DNA of 64,000 nt, from positions 21,139,933-21,203,932 of the forward strand of contig CM063251.1 of NCBI GenBank assembly GCA_032158295.1. The letters run 5' to 3'. A program made the position numbers and the translations under genes. Below, in pieces: positions 1 to 11,085 of this stretch; position 1 is the stretch's first letter, and each line of letters begins with the position of its first letter. The DNA is from Pycnopodia helianthoides. Its lineage: Eukaryota; Echinodermata; Asteroidea; Forcipulatida; Asteriidae. The notes below the pieces were generated by a model. The model made no database searches. It was not told the origin of the DNA and saw only the letters and a program-made list of their open reading frames with translations.

Positions 1-92
1 CACTTTTTGTGAATACATGTAGTTATTCACCACTTTAGTGAGTAACTATTCACCACTGTGTTCAATAGTTATTCACAACTTTTGGTGAATTC
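1..92. repeat. Degenerate short tandem repeat (TTATTCAC)
   Basis: The motif TTATTCACNACTTT, or close variants of it, recurs about every 25-30 bases with intervening GTGAAT or GTGAGTAA. The direct and inverted forms (TTATTCAC / GTGAAT) can fold back on each other. It probably continues to the left of the window. It has no coding potential. Confidence 0.5.
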
Positions 93-1746
93 TCTCAGCA
101 GTACTCTCGATTCTTCAGGTTTTTGGGAACAAAAAAGTGCTATAATCAATTTCATGCAGTAGTCCTCCAAGCTATCTAATCATGTGGCAGAGATGATAGT
201 TTGGGAGTTTTGTGGAGAATATACTGATATTCAAATTTTATGTAAATGCATCAGTTAAATTATTTGCTAATTGCATAATTCAAACTGGCTTATCATCAGT
301 GTTCATGTTTGGTAGTCTAGTGGAAGAAATCTATATACTCTTCAATGCGGAAGGTTCGTGTTTTTTTCTGCAGGACTTTTGAAAAAACTTAGTATACTGT
401 GCTAATCATACGTCAGTGTTGGAGTTCTTCATCACCATTGCAAAAATTACACCAGTCACATGGAAGATCTTTTTGCTGCTTTTTCCCGATGATTTGTAAC
501 TGTTGTAGATTAAAAATCGAAGCTTTGTGGTGGGTATAGGAAGTAAGAGAAATATACTAGTTTGAAGTTGACAGACATGTGAATTAATCACTCCTAGATA
601 TAAAGGTTCATTTCAGGGACAGTGCAAGAGCATTTTCTATGGGAGGGTTTGTATATGGAGGCCAGTTTGCTAGGGGTTTGTTTGCCGTGGTGTTTCTGGC
701 AGTGGCTGCTAAATGCGATGCAGCACATTGTGAACCATTAGAATGTGCCACATAAAAGGGTTCTCCTGGTTTTCATATTCTCTACTCAGGTTCTTAAACC
801 ATTCACTGACACTGCATATTATACGCATCCGACAGATGTTAAAATATTTCAATTTGTCGACTAGTGTGTACGGCCTTTTATATAGATAGGTTGCAGTATG
901 ACCATAGAGTTAACTATATGAGTATGACGTAAATCGGCCATCATTACGGGCAGTTTGGAACAAACAGTCATGCGTTTCGTGTGAGAACGGCGTGCAACAC
1001 GCGCACATTTTTACAAAACTCACTGCACGATTGGTTAGTGAACAACGCGGCTGCGTTAATAAGTTGAGCGTTTGACCCACCTGCAAGCCAAAATGCAATT
1101 TGCCCGTAAAGATGGCGTCTACTGGGAACTATCATACTGCACGGTGCACATTTTATGCAACTCGCCTATGGCTAGACGTGCACCGTGCAATTTGCCCAAA
1201 ATGGTAGACCATTGGCATGATTCATGTACCATGATGTCTGCAAACTTGCCGACTACCGTCATTCCGCATAACTTTAGACCATGGGTAACAGTTACTTCAG
1301 TCAAAGGAATGTATAATCTGCTTATTTTCAGGAATGGTAGACATTTTATGTCTCTGTTTTCCCCCAATGTTGTATAAATGAATGGGACAAGCATGATGGG
1401 CACGATATGCTACTTGATATTGACATTGAATGTATACAATATGCAACAAAAAGACATATCTGTGTTACATACAATATCACCCAGGCTGCGGAGTGATGAA
1501 ATCACATAAACTGGGATGCCATGTCATGACTCTTGACATCTCATCTTGTTAATGACTGATCCCTACGTGTGCCTCTGGGGCAATTGTATTGTTAAAGTCT
1601 CCATGTTCTCGGTACAAAACACCGGACACTGCTAGTGTTGCAAGAGACTTTTTAACGGCGAAAATGTCAAAATACTTTGAAATTATTTCAACAGAGAGGT
1701 TTTGTTTCAAACATAAAGTAGGCCTACTGTTTATTAACATTAATAT
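93..1746. other. Intergenic; no gene recognised
   Basis: Open frames here are short and resemble nothing I know. The one local structure is a perfect 12-base inverted repeat, TGCACGGTGCAC at 1138-1149 and its complement at 1178-1189, lying just after an AAAGATGGCGTC sequence at 1107-1118 that resembles a YY1 site. Confidence 0.5.
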
Positions 1747-2072
1747 TAAGAAGTAACTATAACTAGTAAACTTGTGGGTACATCCATGTGTAAATCTCTT
1801 TTGGGATGAGTGTTTGTTGCCTCTAAAAAGAGCTGGTGTGGTTCGACGTTTCGAATAGTATACTCTGGTCGTCTTCAGGAGAATGTTGGACTGCTGATGA
1901 TGAAGAGGGTTAAGTAGGGTTTGGGGTGCACATTTGGGTGGGAAGTATCCAAGCTGTTCTTGACCAGTGATGCATCATGGGAGTTGACTGCTTGACCTTT
2001 TCGGAGCCAACACTCTCTCAAAAGAGATTTACACAATGGTTGTTTACTATAATTGTAGTCACTTCTTATTTT
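1747..2072. mobile_element. Fold-back fragment of a retroelement (Penelope-like terminal motif)
   Basis: The two ends, about 1747-1830 and 1995-2072, are imperfect inverted repeats of roughly 80 bases; the segment GTGTAAATCTCTTTTG is shared by both arms. Near 1840-1875, read on the minus strand, are CTGAAGACGACC and TTCGAAACGTCGAACC. A CTGAAGA...CGAAACGTC arrangement is common at the ends of Penelope-like retroelements in invertebrates (from memory). The left arm and this motif recur at 39858-39992. No reverse transcriptase is left, so the family name is tentative. Confidence 0.45.
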
Positions 2073-3303
2073 CCGCACCATGGAAAGCTTCAAACGTCAT
2101 TTAATAATATTGTAATGAAATAGAACACTCTTTGATTATCTTAAAATCAGTTTTGCTCATCATAGTCATAATGTTAATTGATTGACTCGAATGTTCTTGA
2201 TTTCAGTTATTGATTTCAGAAGTTGTAAACCAATTTGGTTGAGAAATGTCAACAACCATTTTAGGGGGAAAAAACAAATTTATAGTCGCACCTTAAACCC
2301 ATTTCAGTTCATTGAAACCTACTCTTATTTCAGTAACATCAAGCCGTGTCTCGCTTTCGTTCAGTTCTTTTTAGCAATTCAAGAAGATACATTCTAGTGG
2401 AAAGGGGAAACATATCAGTAGGGATGGTTTTTACAGTCGATCATGTCTCAAGATTGTAACGTGTTACTTTGAGAGTACAACCACAGTGATTGATTGTACA
2501 CCCAGGTATCGAGACTAGCATTTGAAGCTGTCACCCGACATTAACCGTGTGGTATGTATACACCATCACTCCGACTGTCCCAGTTTCGAATGCACCCAGT
2601 CACAGTATCCCATCCCATTTAGTGAAATAGTTCCTCGGACCGTGCGTTTCAATTTCTTTATCTGATGACTGTTTGAAGAGGTACAGCGTCAAACGAACGG
2701 GAACGATACTGTGAAATGGCATAGCTTAGATTCTCTGGTCTTAATTTCTGTCTGCCGTAGGTGTCGGACTACAAAATGCTGGTAAACCAAACCATCCACA
2801 ATGCATACTGACTATCTCCCATGTACATATCAGTGGTTTGTACTGTTTTTGGATGAAGGAAAGTACTTTAGTGGTGCAGGATACAGTAGAAAGCACTGGT
2901 GAACCACGGCTGCAGAGTAAATTGTACATTATTCACCTTTAAACAAAATGCTTGCCTTATACAATATATTATGTACAAATACTGTAGACTTTCTATCTAA
3001 CATTTATGCAGCCTGCAGCTATGAACCACTGAAATCATTAGTTAAAACTCATTTGTTTCGTTCTTGTTATGGTAGTTGTTGTTTTTGTGTATTTATTGAC
3101 AACTTTATTCAGTCACTATGAGACCCATTCAACCAAAGGTTGTTTTTCAAGGGGCTGTGAGAACATACAACAACCAGAAAGAACAGAATATAATAATGAA
3201 GAAAACCGCAAAACTGACAAACAACAAACAACAACTAATCAAATAAACCATAAATAAATGAAAACAGGGTCCAGCAAAAAACAGAGAGAGTAAAAACGAC
3301 GTA
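2073..3303. other. Intergenic; nothing recognised
   Basis: No convincing exon, RNA gene or structured repeat was seen in this stretch. The short open frames have no recognisable motif and no coding-like composition. Confidence 0.5.
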
Positions 3304-3345
3304 GATGACGTAGAAAGATGACGTAGAAAGATGACGTAGAAAGAT
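3304..3345 (+). repeat. 13-bp tandem repeat, three copies
   Basis: GATGACGTAGAAA is repeated perfectly at 3304-3316, 3317-3329 and 3330-3342, followed by GAT. Each unit contains TGACGTAG, close to a CRE half-site (TGACGTCA). The likely origin is replication slippage; a regulatory role is speculative. Confidence 0.85.
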
Positions 3346-3548
3346 ACCGTTGCTCAGTTCAGTTTGTAACTATTTACTGTAACTATTTCAATAGTATTGT
3401 ACAGTGTGCTGAGATATGTAAAGGGAAGGGGGAGGGGGTTAAGAAGAGTCTTCAATTGCTATTCTCTCATCTTTGACAGAAATATTTCTCTGGAAAATAC
3501 TGTTAAGAACTTTATCAGTAAAATTCAGATTGGAAACTTATAGTAAGT

Positions 3549-3860
3549 TTTGATTCGATATTTACCACTCTTGGAGTGTGTTTTTAAAAAAAAGACAAAA
3601 GGAAGCACAGGGTTTCAAGTAGGACTTGCCCGTGTGTCGATGGAAGGGTGTAAAGCATGTTCACGTACTTGACTAGCAATGAACTTATTAGTTAGTTATG
3701 TTTCGATAGTTACCAATCCTCGAGTTTGTCTTTAAAATAAAGACAAAAGAAAGCACACTTTAACTCATTCAACCCAGGGTTTTAAGTAGGACTCGCCCGT
3801 GTGTCAATGGAAGTGTGTAAAGTATGTTCACGTACATGTACTTGACTATAGCAATGACGT
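3549..3860. repeat. Local direct duplication, ~150-bp unit, two copies
   Basis: The segment at about 3549-3690 is repeated at about 3700-3855. Shared stretches include AAAGACAAAAG.AAGCACA, AAGTAGGACT.GCCCGTGTGTC and GTATGTTCACGTAC. The second copy carries a short insertion (CTTTAACTCATTCAACCC). It is noncoding. Confidence 0.75.
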
Positions 3861-4107
3861 GTACACATTGCAATAAACTCAAAATGCACTGGACATACTT
3901 GAAATGAACGAGTCTCCACGAGTCCTACTCAAGCACAAATAATGGGAGGCCAATTATTTGTAATCGAAGGTGATCAATTAGAACTTGATGATGCAGAAGC
4001 TCTATGATTTGACGTGATCCTCCAAAACCATACCTAACTCGTTGTATTAACCATAGGGGAAACCGACTGGGTAAATTTTAACTTTTGGGGATTGAACAAA
4101 GAATAAT

Positions 4108-4183
4108 TTACCAGAGTGGGACTTGAACCTGCAACCTCCGGATTAACATGCCAGCGCTCTACCAAATGAGCTATGCAGCCCCA
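4108..4183 (-). mobile_element. tRNA-derived SINE head, minus strand
   Basis: Read on the minus strand it has a tRNA D-arm (TAGCTCATTTGGTAGAGC), an anticodon-arm-like stretch and a TPsi-arm/B box (GGTTGCAGGTTCAAGTCCC). The same head occurs on the plus strand at 4255, 42442 and 62297, so it is a dispersed SINE family rather than a single tRNA gene. No CCA-proximal acceptor stem closes well. Confidence 0.7.
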
Positions 4184-4254
4184 GTGTTGGCGGTCTCCCT
4201 TTTTGTTAAAATCTTTGTTTGGAGGTGCCAGTCAGAAATTAGGGAGACAGTCAT

Positions 4255-4328
4255 AGGGCTAGATAGCTCAGGTGGTAGAGCGCCGGCACGTTAATCTGGG
4301 TGTCGCAGGTTCAAGTCCCTTTCTAGTC
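4255..4328 (+). mobile_element. tRNA-derived SINE head, plus strand
   Basis: Pol III box A (TAGCTCAGGTGGTAGAGC) and box B (GTCGCAGGTTCAAGTCC) are in tRNA spacing. It belongs to the same family as the copies at 42442 and 62297, and sits about 70 bases from a minus-strand copy (4108-4183), forming an inverted pair. The shared core AGCGCCGGCACGTTAATC separates this family from ordinary tRNAs. Confidence 0.75.
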
Positions 4329-6737
4329 AATGTTGTGTGTGTTCAACCCCAAATTAACTCAATGTATGTCAGAAAACTGTGAATGCGCCTATGAAAGTTA
4401 ATGTGGGGAGGTAGATGCAAGTTACAGTTGTACAGTTGCCTCAAACTATACAAACATTAATAGAGTATCGACCTACATGCTAATTTGTACCAAGTTTTGC
4501 TTTATTTACCACGATGACTGAATGCAGAGAGGACTAGCTATTTAAGTGGCAAATCAAAAAGAAGAAAAAAACAGTCGAGTTACAAGCTGCATCTCTTACC
4601 CCTTTTTTAGGAGCTGATAATGGGTTCGCTGTAACTATTCTCACAAGCAATCAACAATGATGCACCATAGAGATCTCATTCCCACTATACAGATCGTCCA
4701 AATGATTGAGTGGATGACTTCATCTGCCCTGATGTGTATTTCTACTCTCCACTGGTCCAAGTTCCATTGCACTGACCCATACGGCATTCTGGGTCCCTGT
4801 TAGAACGAGTGCATAATTTTCAGGTGTCGCGTGTCATTCGTTACTGTTGGTTAAAATCACTTGGCAAAAGACTGTGTCCCTCCCCCTCCCCCCCCCCCCA
4901 TCCCCGGTAGAAAAACGAGATTGTCTGTGAAGCATTTGGATGCAGGCAGAATTGGCACGCATTCATTTCTTTCTAATGGGATCCCGAGGTTCTCTGCCAT
5001 TACGCATTTACTCGAGTTCTATCCAACGTGGCTAAGCCAGGGCGACAGCTTCTGCAAAATTTACATTAGTGCTCCTTATGTATTAAAGATCCGTTTGAGA
5101 ATTAGTAAATGACTTTGTTTCAAAGTGAAGAGTGGCAGGAACGTTTGTTTGCAGCTAGCTAATTAGAAAGAGTATTTGTTTAAAAGTTGTTTTCTTCAAA
5201 TATGAGAACAAGAAATGTAAAAACGGTCACTTTAATTCTTATTCCTAATTAATGCATGATATGAACGAAAATCACGGCGTGTGCTCTTGGGGAATCTGGT
5301 GGAACTGATGACATTGAATAGGCCTTGTAAAACCCAAATAATCGTAGAGAGAGCAATTGTGTTCAGAGAATCAGCTTTATCAAGACAACCTTTGATGTTA
5401 TTCCCTCGCTGGCAGACTGCTGAACAAACCTCAAACTCTCGGAATGAAATACACGAGATTAAATCCCTCAAAATATAGAAATTATAATATTCTACACAAA
5501 TTACAGTTTTGTTGACGGTTCAAGATTAGTTCTGATTTTGTCGAATTAGGGAATACTAATGGATGTATCTTTTTTTACAAATCATGACCAAAGTACATGT
5601 ATTCAGATTGATACAGCGTTCTGAATGTAGACAGCTTCATTTTAGAATACGAGTGCATTTCAGAATTTCATTGACTTGACCTGGATTCCATTTCCTTTTG
5701 GCATTTGTAAGTACTTGAATATCATTGGTTTTATGGACTTTTGAGGTAGCAGACACCGACATTGAATGAAGCTCGGTTTTTTTTTTAACAATGTAAAAAT
5801 ACTATGGGGCATGGAAGGTTAAAAAGATAGGTAAAACCTTCTTAGAGCATTACAGAATTTGTAATGATTTATGCTTTATCTGAAAGTATGTGTATTACTC
5901 AGACATTATAAATTCGGTTCAGGGGAAAAAAGCCTCCAGGAACAAAAGTTGCGAGTAAAATGATTCCCCCTTCCCAATCAATTCTGTTTAAATGTAGATT
6001 TATGTCCAGGTGATTTTATTCAGCATTAAAACACGTGCGAAAACTATAGCGGTGTGTGAGTACCATTTCGAATTGAACTTCCAACAGTTTTATTTTTCGG
6101 AAACTAATTGGAAAACCAATGCTGTACTGTCCATTTTAATTTGAAATTATTTACCTGGGCACAGTAATTGCTGAATCAAATGACCAATGACGTCTTGAGC
6201 ACCGAAGAAAGTTCAATGACATTGTTTACATTCGTCAACCAATCGATGGTGTCCCCTGGCGTAGTATTTCTCAAATATTTGGTTTCCAAGTTGGCTAACA
6301 ATGCTTTGCCATACATTGTTTTAATGGGGTCATTTTGATTGTTTCATGAACTGACCAGTCTGAACAGGGCAGTTGTCTGGCATCAGAGTTGTTTTATTTG
6401 GTGTCTTGCGACCAACACTTAGCTCCCCTTGTGTTGCTTCATCTCGTATAGGCGTTGGTTCAAGTAATCACAAGGAGTTAGGTGAACGGCAATAATAATC
6501 GACCGAGTGTTTTTCTCGTCTTGGAAGTCAAGCTGTTTGAACTTCCGTAGATCAATCATTTGTCTTCCACTATTTTGCTCTTCATGAATCGACTCATAAT
6601 GGACTCATTAGTGCTATGGGTAACGTATCAACATTCTAGCAGACAACCCTCGTACAATACAACTACAAAATGTTTGGTGTTACTCAACTGTTGGGTTGAT
6701 CAGATGATCGAATGATCGAATAAACCATGTTATGCAC
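4329..6737. other. Intergenic; no gene recognised
   Basis: It contains a C-rich run near 4878-4899 and no recognisable exon. The open frame through the C run (a proline tract) is a by-product of the homopolymer. Nothing else stands out. Confidence 0.5.
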
Positions 6738-7096
6738 TTAAAGGCCCTGTACACTTTTGGTAAGATAAAAAACAAAACAAAAAAAATCTACATAAATTAC
6801 GGCGCTTACGTGATTCAAAGTAAGTAATGGTAATGGCAAAGTAAGAAAGGGTTCCTTTAAGTATTTCTGCCTAAAATGCTATCGTTTCTGAGAAATGAGT
6901 AAAACAATTGTTTTTATCACGCGTGATATTTGAAGAAAAAAACCAGAAAACACACAAGGTCTCTTTTCACTATTTTCTCGTGACCTCGATGACCAATTGA
7001 GTTCAAACTTTCACAGGTTTGTTCATGCATATGTTGAATCACTCAAAATGTGGACACTGATTTTGAGCTGTTACCAAAAGTGTTCAATACCTTTAA
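6738..7096 (+). mobile_element. MITE, TTAA-ended family 2 (TTAAAGGCCCTGTACACT)
   Basis: A noncoding element of about 359 bases bounded by TTAA, with inverted termini: the left end AAGGCCCTGTACACTTTTGG matches the complement of the right end CCAAAAGTGTTCAATACCTT. A second copy in opposite orientation is at 46554-46896. The interior holds CACTATTTTCTCGTGACC followed by CAATTGAGTTCAAACTTTCA and ACAGGTTTGT, a core also present in family 1 elements (22206, 23291, 51616). The TTAA boundary suggests a piggyBac-type transposase in trans; this is inference. Confidence 0.8.
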
Positions 7097-7482
7097 AGAC
7101 AAAGCATGGGTTGTTGAACATCAATAATAGATCATTAGTTACAATCTGAAAAAATGTACATCCAATATACTGTACAATGGATTCCATTTGTATCCCACGA
7201 GTTCCTTCCTGAAAACACAATTAACAATTCTACAGAAAGTACATTAGCAAAAGCACATCAGGCAAAGAGGTAATGAATCATAACAGGAATTAAAATGTGT
7301 GTGTATGGGGGGGGGGGGGTGAAAGGAACAGAATGAACTACAATTACAGTTAAAATCACACAATACAACAGGTTATTCAAAACAGATGGTAAAAAGACGA
7401 CCATTTATAAATATAAACATGAAATTGTTGCAGTACCCACTGCTAAAACGTAGGATTCAAACTGCCTCTGGCTACCAGGCAA
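7097..7482. other. Intergenic with a short poly(G) run
   Basis: A G run lies near 7308-7319 (GTGTGTATGGGGGGG context). Nothing else is recognised. Confidence 0.5.
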
Positions 7483-7555
7483 TCTCGGTGGTCTAGTTGG
7501 TAAAGACATCTGCTCTAGAATGGCAAAGATCGTGGGTTCCAATCCCACCTGAGTA
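7483..7555 (+). mobile_element. tRNA-like SINE fragment
   Basis: A D-arm-like GGTGGTCTAGTTGGTAAAGA and B-box-like GATCGTGGGTTCCAATCCCA are in tRNA spacing, but the acceptor stem does not close. It is a different tRNA-like family from the 4255/42442/62297 elements. Confidence 0.6.
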
Positions 7556-8964
7556 ACATACCTGTTGATTTTTGCACAGTCAAAAGTCTGAGTATACATC
7601 GGTGTTAGGGTAAAAAACAAATAATATACTTCATCCCCGATGCATCTATTAAATTTATAACTACTTATGAAACAAATGGTAGAACTACCACAAATGCTTT
7701 GCTTTAATTAACAGAAATAGCTGAATTATAAAATAGTTGTAACTTCTGTGTCCTATTAATTGACAAATTATTATATAAAACAATAATCGGACCAGCGTTT
7801 TTTAAATCTTGTAATAGTCCGATGATATCAAAAAGAAAGAGAATGAGTAACTTTGATTTTCTTATCACGAAGGAGGCTCTGAAATTCTTTTGAACATACT
7901 TTACCCTTAAACATGTTTTGGGGAACTCAGGTCTTCACAAAAGCATTGAAGTTGATCTGAAATGCATGTAATGCAGCACTGTACGCTCCGAACGATGGTT
8001 ATCTACACACATCGTCTGAGCTCTCCGCATTCATTTCCACAATTCAATTTCATGTGATTTCCCTCCAGTGGTGTTCGCTGGCTTTCAAAACAGAAAACCG
8101 CTTTCAGTGATCGTCACAGATAGCTGGAGGATGTTTTCTGAATTTCACCCGCCAATGCTACTGTCAGTTTGACTCTGTCTTGACTATCACTTCTTGTTCT
8201 GTTACATCAGGATTGAAAAATGAACTTCCAGGAGCAAAAATGGAATGCCTCTGCAGAATTGTTAGACTTCACCCCCCCCCCCCCCAGAACGTACGGTAAA
8301 ATACGTGCTTGATTATATCAGATGGACCATTAATTTGTTGAAATGCAAAAAGGGGAGTATGGGTTAATGTGATCGTGAATGTTGAGCAATGGTGCTCGAT
8401 ATTGGGCATGGTGTATCCCCTATCGTGTCTTCATTGTATGATTTGTGTTAAAGTTTGGGAACAATCGGTTGTGGGGAGGGTGGGGGGGGGCATACTCTCT
8501 ACCCTATATCGGGCATGGTATAATGTTGAGTTAAGTTGGGCTGTGTATAGGGAATAAAAGTTTTGTTAAACATCAAGAGTGAGCCGGTATTTAGAAACAA
8601 CAAGTTTTGTTTCAACTTGGCTGTACAAAAAATGGCACAAGGTTATCATTCCAATTAATGATTAAGATAATAAAATTTCAAAGATAAAACTCCCTGGCCC
8701 GTACTCAACCATTAGTAATTGCCAAGTGAAAAGTATATTCATGTCACTGCACTTTCTACCATTTGCAGAAAGTAAGGAAAGTAAAAGGTATAGGCTAAAT
8801 GTAATTGATATGCTAGAATTAAGGTAAGGGTTGGTACAAAGTTATACGTAAAAACCTTTATGATTAATCAGAGCAAGTACTTTCTGATAGTATTGATAAT
8901 AATATTGGCTTTGTATGACTTAATGTTGGTGCATGCATCCTTCAACTAAAGCTTCCATTTATAC
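7556..8964. other. Intergenic; nothing recognised
   Basis: It includes a C run at about 8272-8285 and a G run at about 8483-8491. Around 8369-8530 an imperfect duplication of a TCGATATTGGGCATGGT / TATCGGGCATGGTATAATG theme is visible. No exon was recognised. Confidence 0.45.
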
Positions 8965-9402
8965 ACCTGGTTGTAGAGAAGCAAATTATGATTAAAAGCA
9001 TCATGGCCAGCCTGGCTGAGATTCTAACCCCAAACTTTGATGACTCAGTCACAAGAACCGAATCCATTGCACCCGACCCCTTGAGTATAAATACAACCAT
9101 TTAGCAAATTGTACTCCAAATGAGATTTCAGTTGTATATTTATTGCGGCCAGCCCGGGATTCAAACCTATATCCTGATGACTCTGGGGAGAATAAGAATT
9201 CAGTCTGTGCTGCCAAGTGTGTAATGCATCAAACTATAAATAAATCACAAGAATCGTCTGTACTATCAGTGTTACACATTTACTCCTGGGTAAAGAGAAG
9301 CATTGTCTTGCTCATAGAAACAAGTGTCATGTCCGGGATTTGAACCCACACCGTGATTTTGCAGTGAGAACTGAAGTCCGGTGCACTAGACTAGTCGGCC
9401 CA
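8965..9402 (-). mobile_element. Cluster of three tRNA-like SINE remnants, minus strand
   Basis: Three B-box complements occur in one orientation: at about 9005-9035 (decayed, GGCCAGCCTGGCTGAGATTC), at 9148-9180 (GGCCAGCCCGGGATTCAAAC) and at 9331-9402 (GTCCGGGATTTGAACCCACA, continuing to the box A complement ACTAGTCGGCC). A CCTGG...GAGAAGCA stretch precedes the first (8965) and third (9280). They look like repeated insertions or tandem duplicates of one SINE family, with decreasing integrity from right to left. Confidence 0.55.
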
Positions 9403-10907
9403 ACGCACGATGTCATTGGTTAGTACATTATAAAGATTTGTTTTTAACCAATACCGGTTTGAATTAATAAAGCGGCATATGAACCATTAACTGTGGATGA
9501 AATCAATGTAATAATTTGAACAACTCTGGACCAAGTCAAGTGTCATTCAAGTGGATTGACAGCCGGTGAAACCATGTTTTCACAGACAAATCCACTTGGG
9601 ACCTTCAGAGCAAACAGGTGCGCAAATCTGGAATCCTCCCATAGTGTGTGCTGCATCCTGGCCAAGCATCTTTTGCCGTGGTTACACATCAGTGGTTGAC
9701 AAGACATAACACCCACCGGTTGTCTGCACAAAGTCAAACATGCTTGCACAATGCACGGCCAACATGAGGGACAACTTGTTGTTTCTGTCGGAGAAAAAAC
9801 AATTGTGGGGACTGGATGTGTGTTATTTTGTTTGCTGCCGAGTAGGTTGGAAAACACTTGCTTAGCTGACTGTTTGCTGTGTTGAGTGTGCCGCTCACAG
9901 AAATGGCACTATATAAGGGGGTGGGAGATTAAAAAAAACATCGGTGCTAACTTTAATTCCAACGATGACAACATTTTGAATGCTTTACATGCCTTCGTGG
10001 CAAGCAAAAAACTGTATGTACTCTAGGTTGACCAAGAAATGTCTCAAAGGTAAAGCTTTCTGATCATACATTCTTTTTCTCTAGGAGTTGAATGTTGTTT
10101 ACTTTTGAAAAAAAAAATGTTGCATGCACTTTGAACCCAACGGATACCTAGACCGATGCTTACTACTCAATATGTAGTAAACACCCATAAATAACATATA
10201 GCAATAAGGTTTTCTTATAAAAATGCAGTTTGTGTCAGCAGCTGTGAGAGTGACACAAATTTTCTTACAATTTGTTGTGGCCATAACATTTCAGAGTGTT
10301 TTTCTTTGGAAATTTAAAACGCCGTGACATTTATGGTAAAGACGGCGTGTGTTTTTCCTAGATTGCTGGGATAATATTTTGATTTAAAACTAATTGGCAA
10401 GTCAATGAAGTAAATGCTTCGGCATTTCCAATCTGGTGAGATTTTTGTTTTCGAAGGGAAAGAACTTTACATTGTGGTGTAGAAACGGATTGTCTCCTTC
10501 ACTTTCAAATCCTTCAGTAAATATTATGACTTCAATTTTCAGCAACAGGCAATTTTCCAGAGGTAAGAGACCATACTGTGGGTTTTTCTAACACGTATCA
10601 AAACAGTTTTCACAGAGTGGTTGGGAATAAGTACGTAAGATTTCACTTTGGTACTCAGGCACACCACTCCAATACTGTCACTGGGAGAGCTTCAACTAAG
10701 TGACCGACTGTACAACAAGTAAAGTTCAACATCTAAAAAAGATTGGCTCTACTTGTGTTGTTCTAAACAAAAGCCTGTTTCACACGAAATGTATTGTCCT
10801 GGGAAATTGGTGGGACTTCTTTGTTGACCTTTTCACACTGGAGTTACTTTCCGGGGAATATACCATAGGGACCGTCCCCTCGGAGTGGGGTTGAGGGAGA
10901 TAATCCG
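9403..10907. other. Intergenic; nothing recognised
   Basis: The longest open frame, about 104 codons at 9543-9857 on the minus strand, has no recognisable domain, signal peptide or coding-like composition and is treated as chance. Confidence 0.5.
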
Positions 10908-11085
10908 GGCCCAATTTCATAGAAATGCTTCATCACAACCAAATTATTCTTTCCAGAATAAGGTTACCAGCCAAACTATTCCATGTCACATGTACAATTT
11001 GTGACTGGTATTCTGCTCATTTTTTGCTTAGCAGAAAATTGGTAAGCAATACTTTCTGGGAATAACTCTTTATTATGATAAACGC
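10908..11085 (+). mobile_element. MITE remnant, GGGCCCAATTTCATA family
   Basis: It begins GGGCCCAATTTCATAGAA and contains ACCAGCCAAACTATTCCATG and TCATTTTTTGCTTAGCAGAA, matching the more complete copy at 31980-32170. The right inverted terminus is lost. It is noncoding. Confidence 0.65.

Noticed and set aside
1835..1880. Hammerhead ribozyme (CTGAAGA plus CGAAAC on the minus strand)
   Set aside because: The catalytic boxes look right, but the base pair closing stem II next to GAAA is C-C and the only stem found uses the G of GAAA itself, so a standard fold is not supported.
4861..5112. Proline-rich plus-strand frame
   Set aside because: The proline run is a poly(C) homopolymer and the rest has no coding signature.
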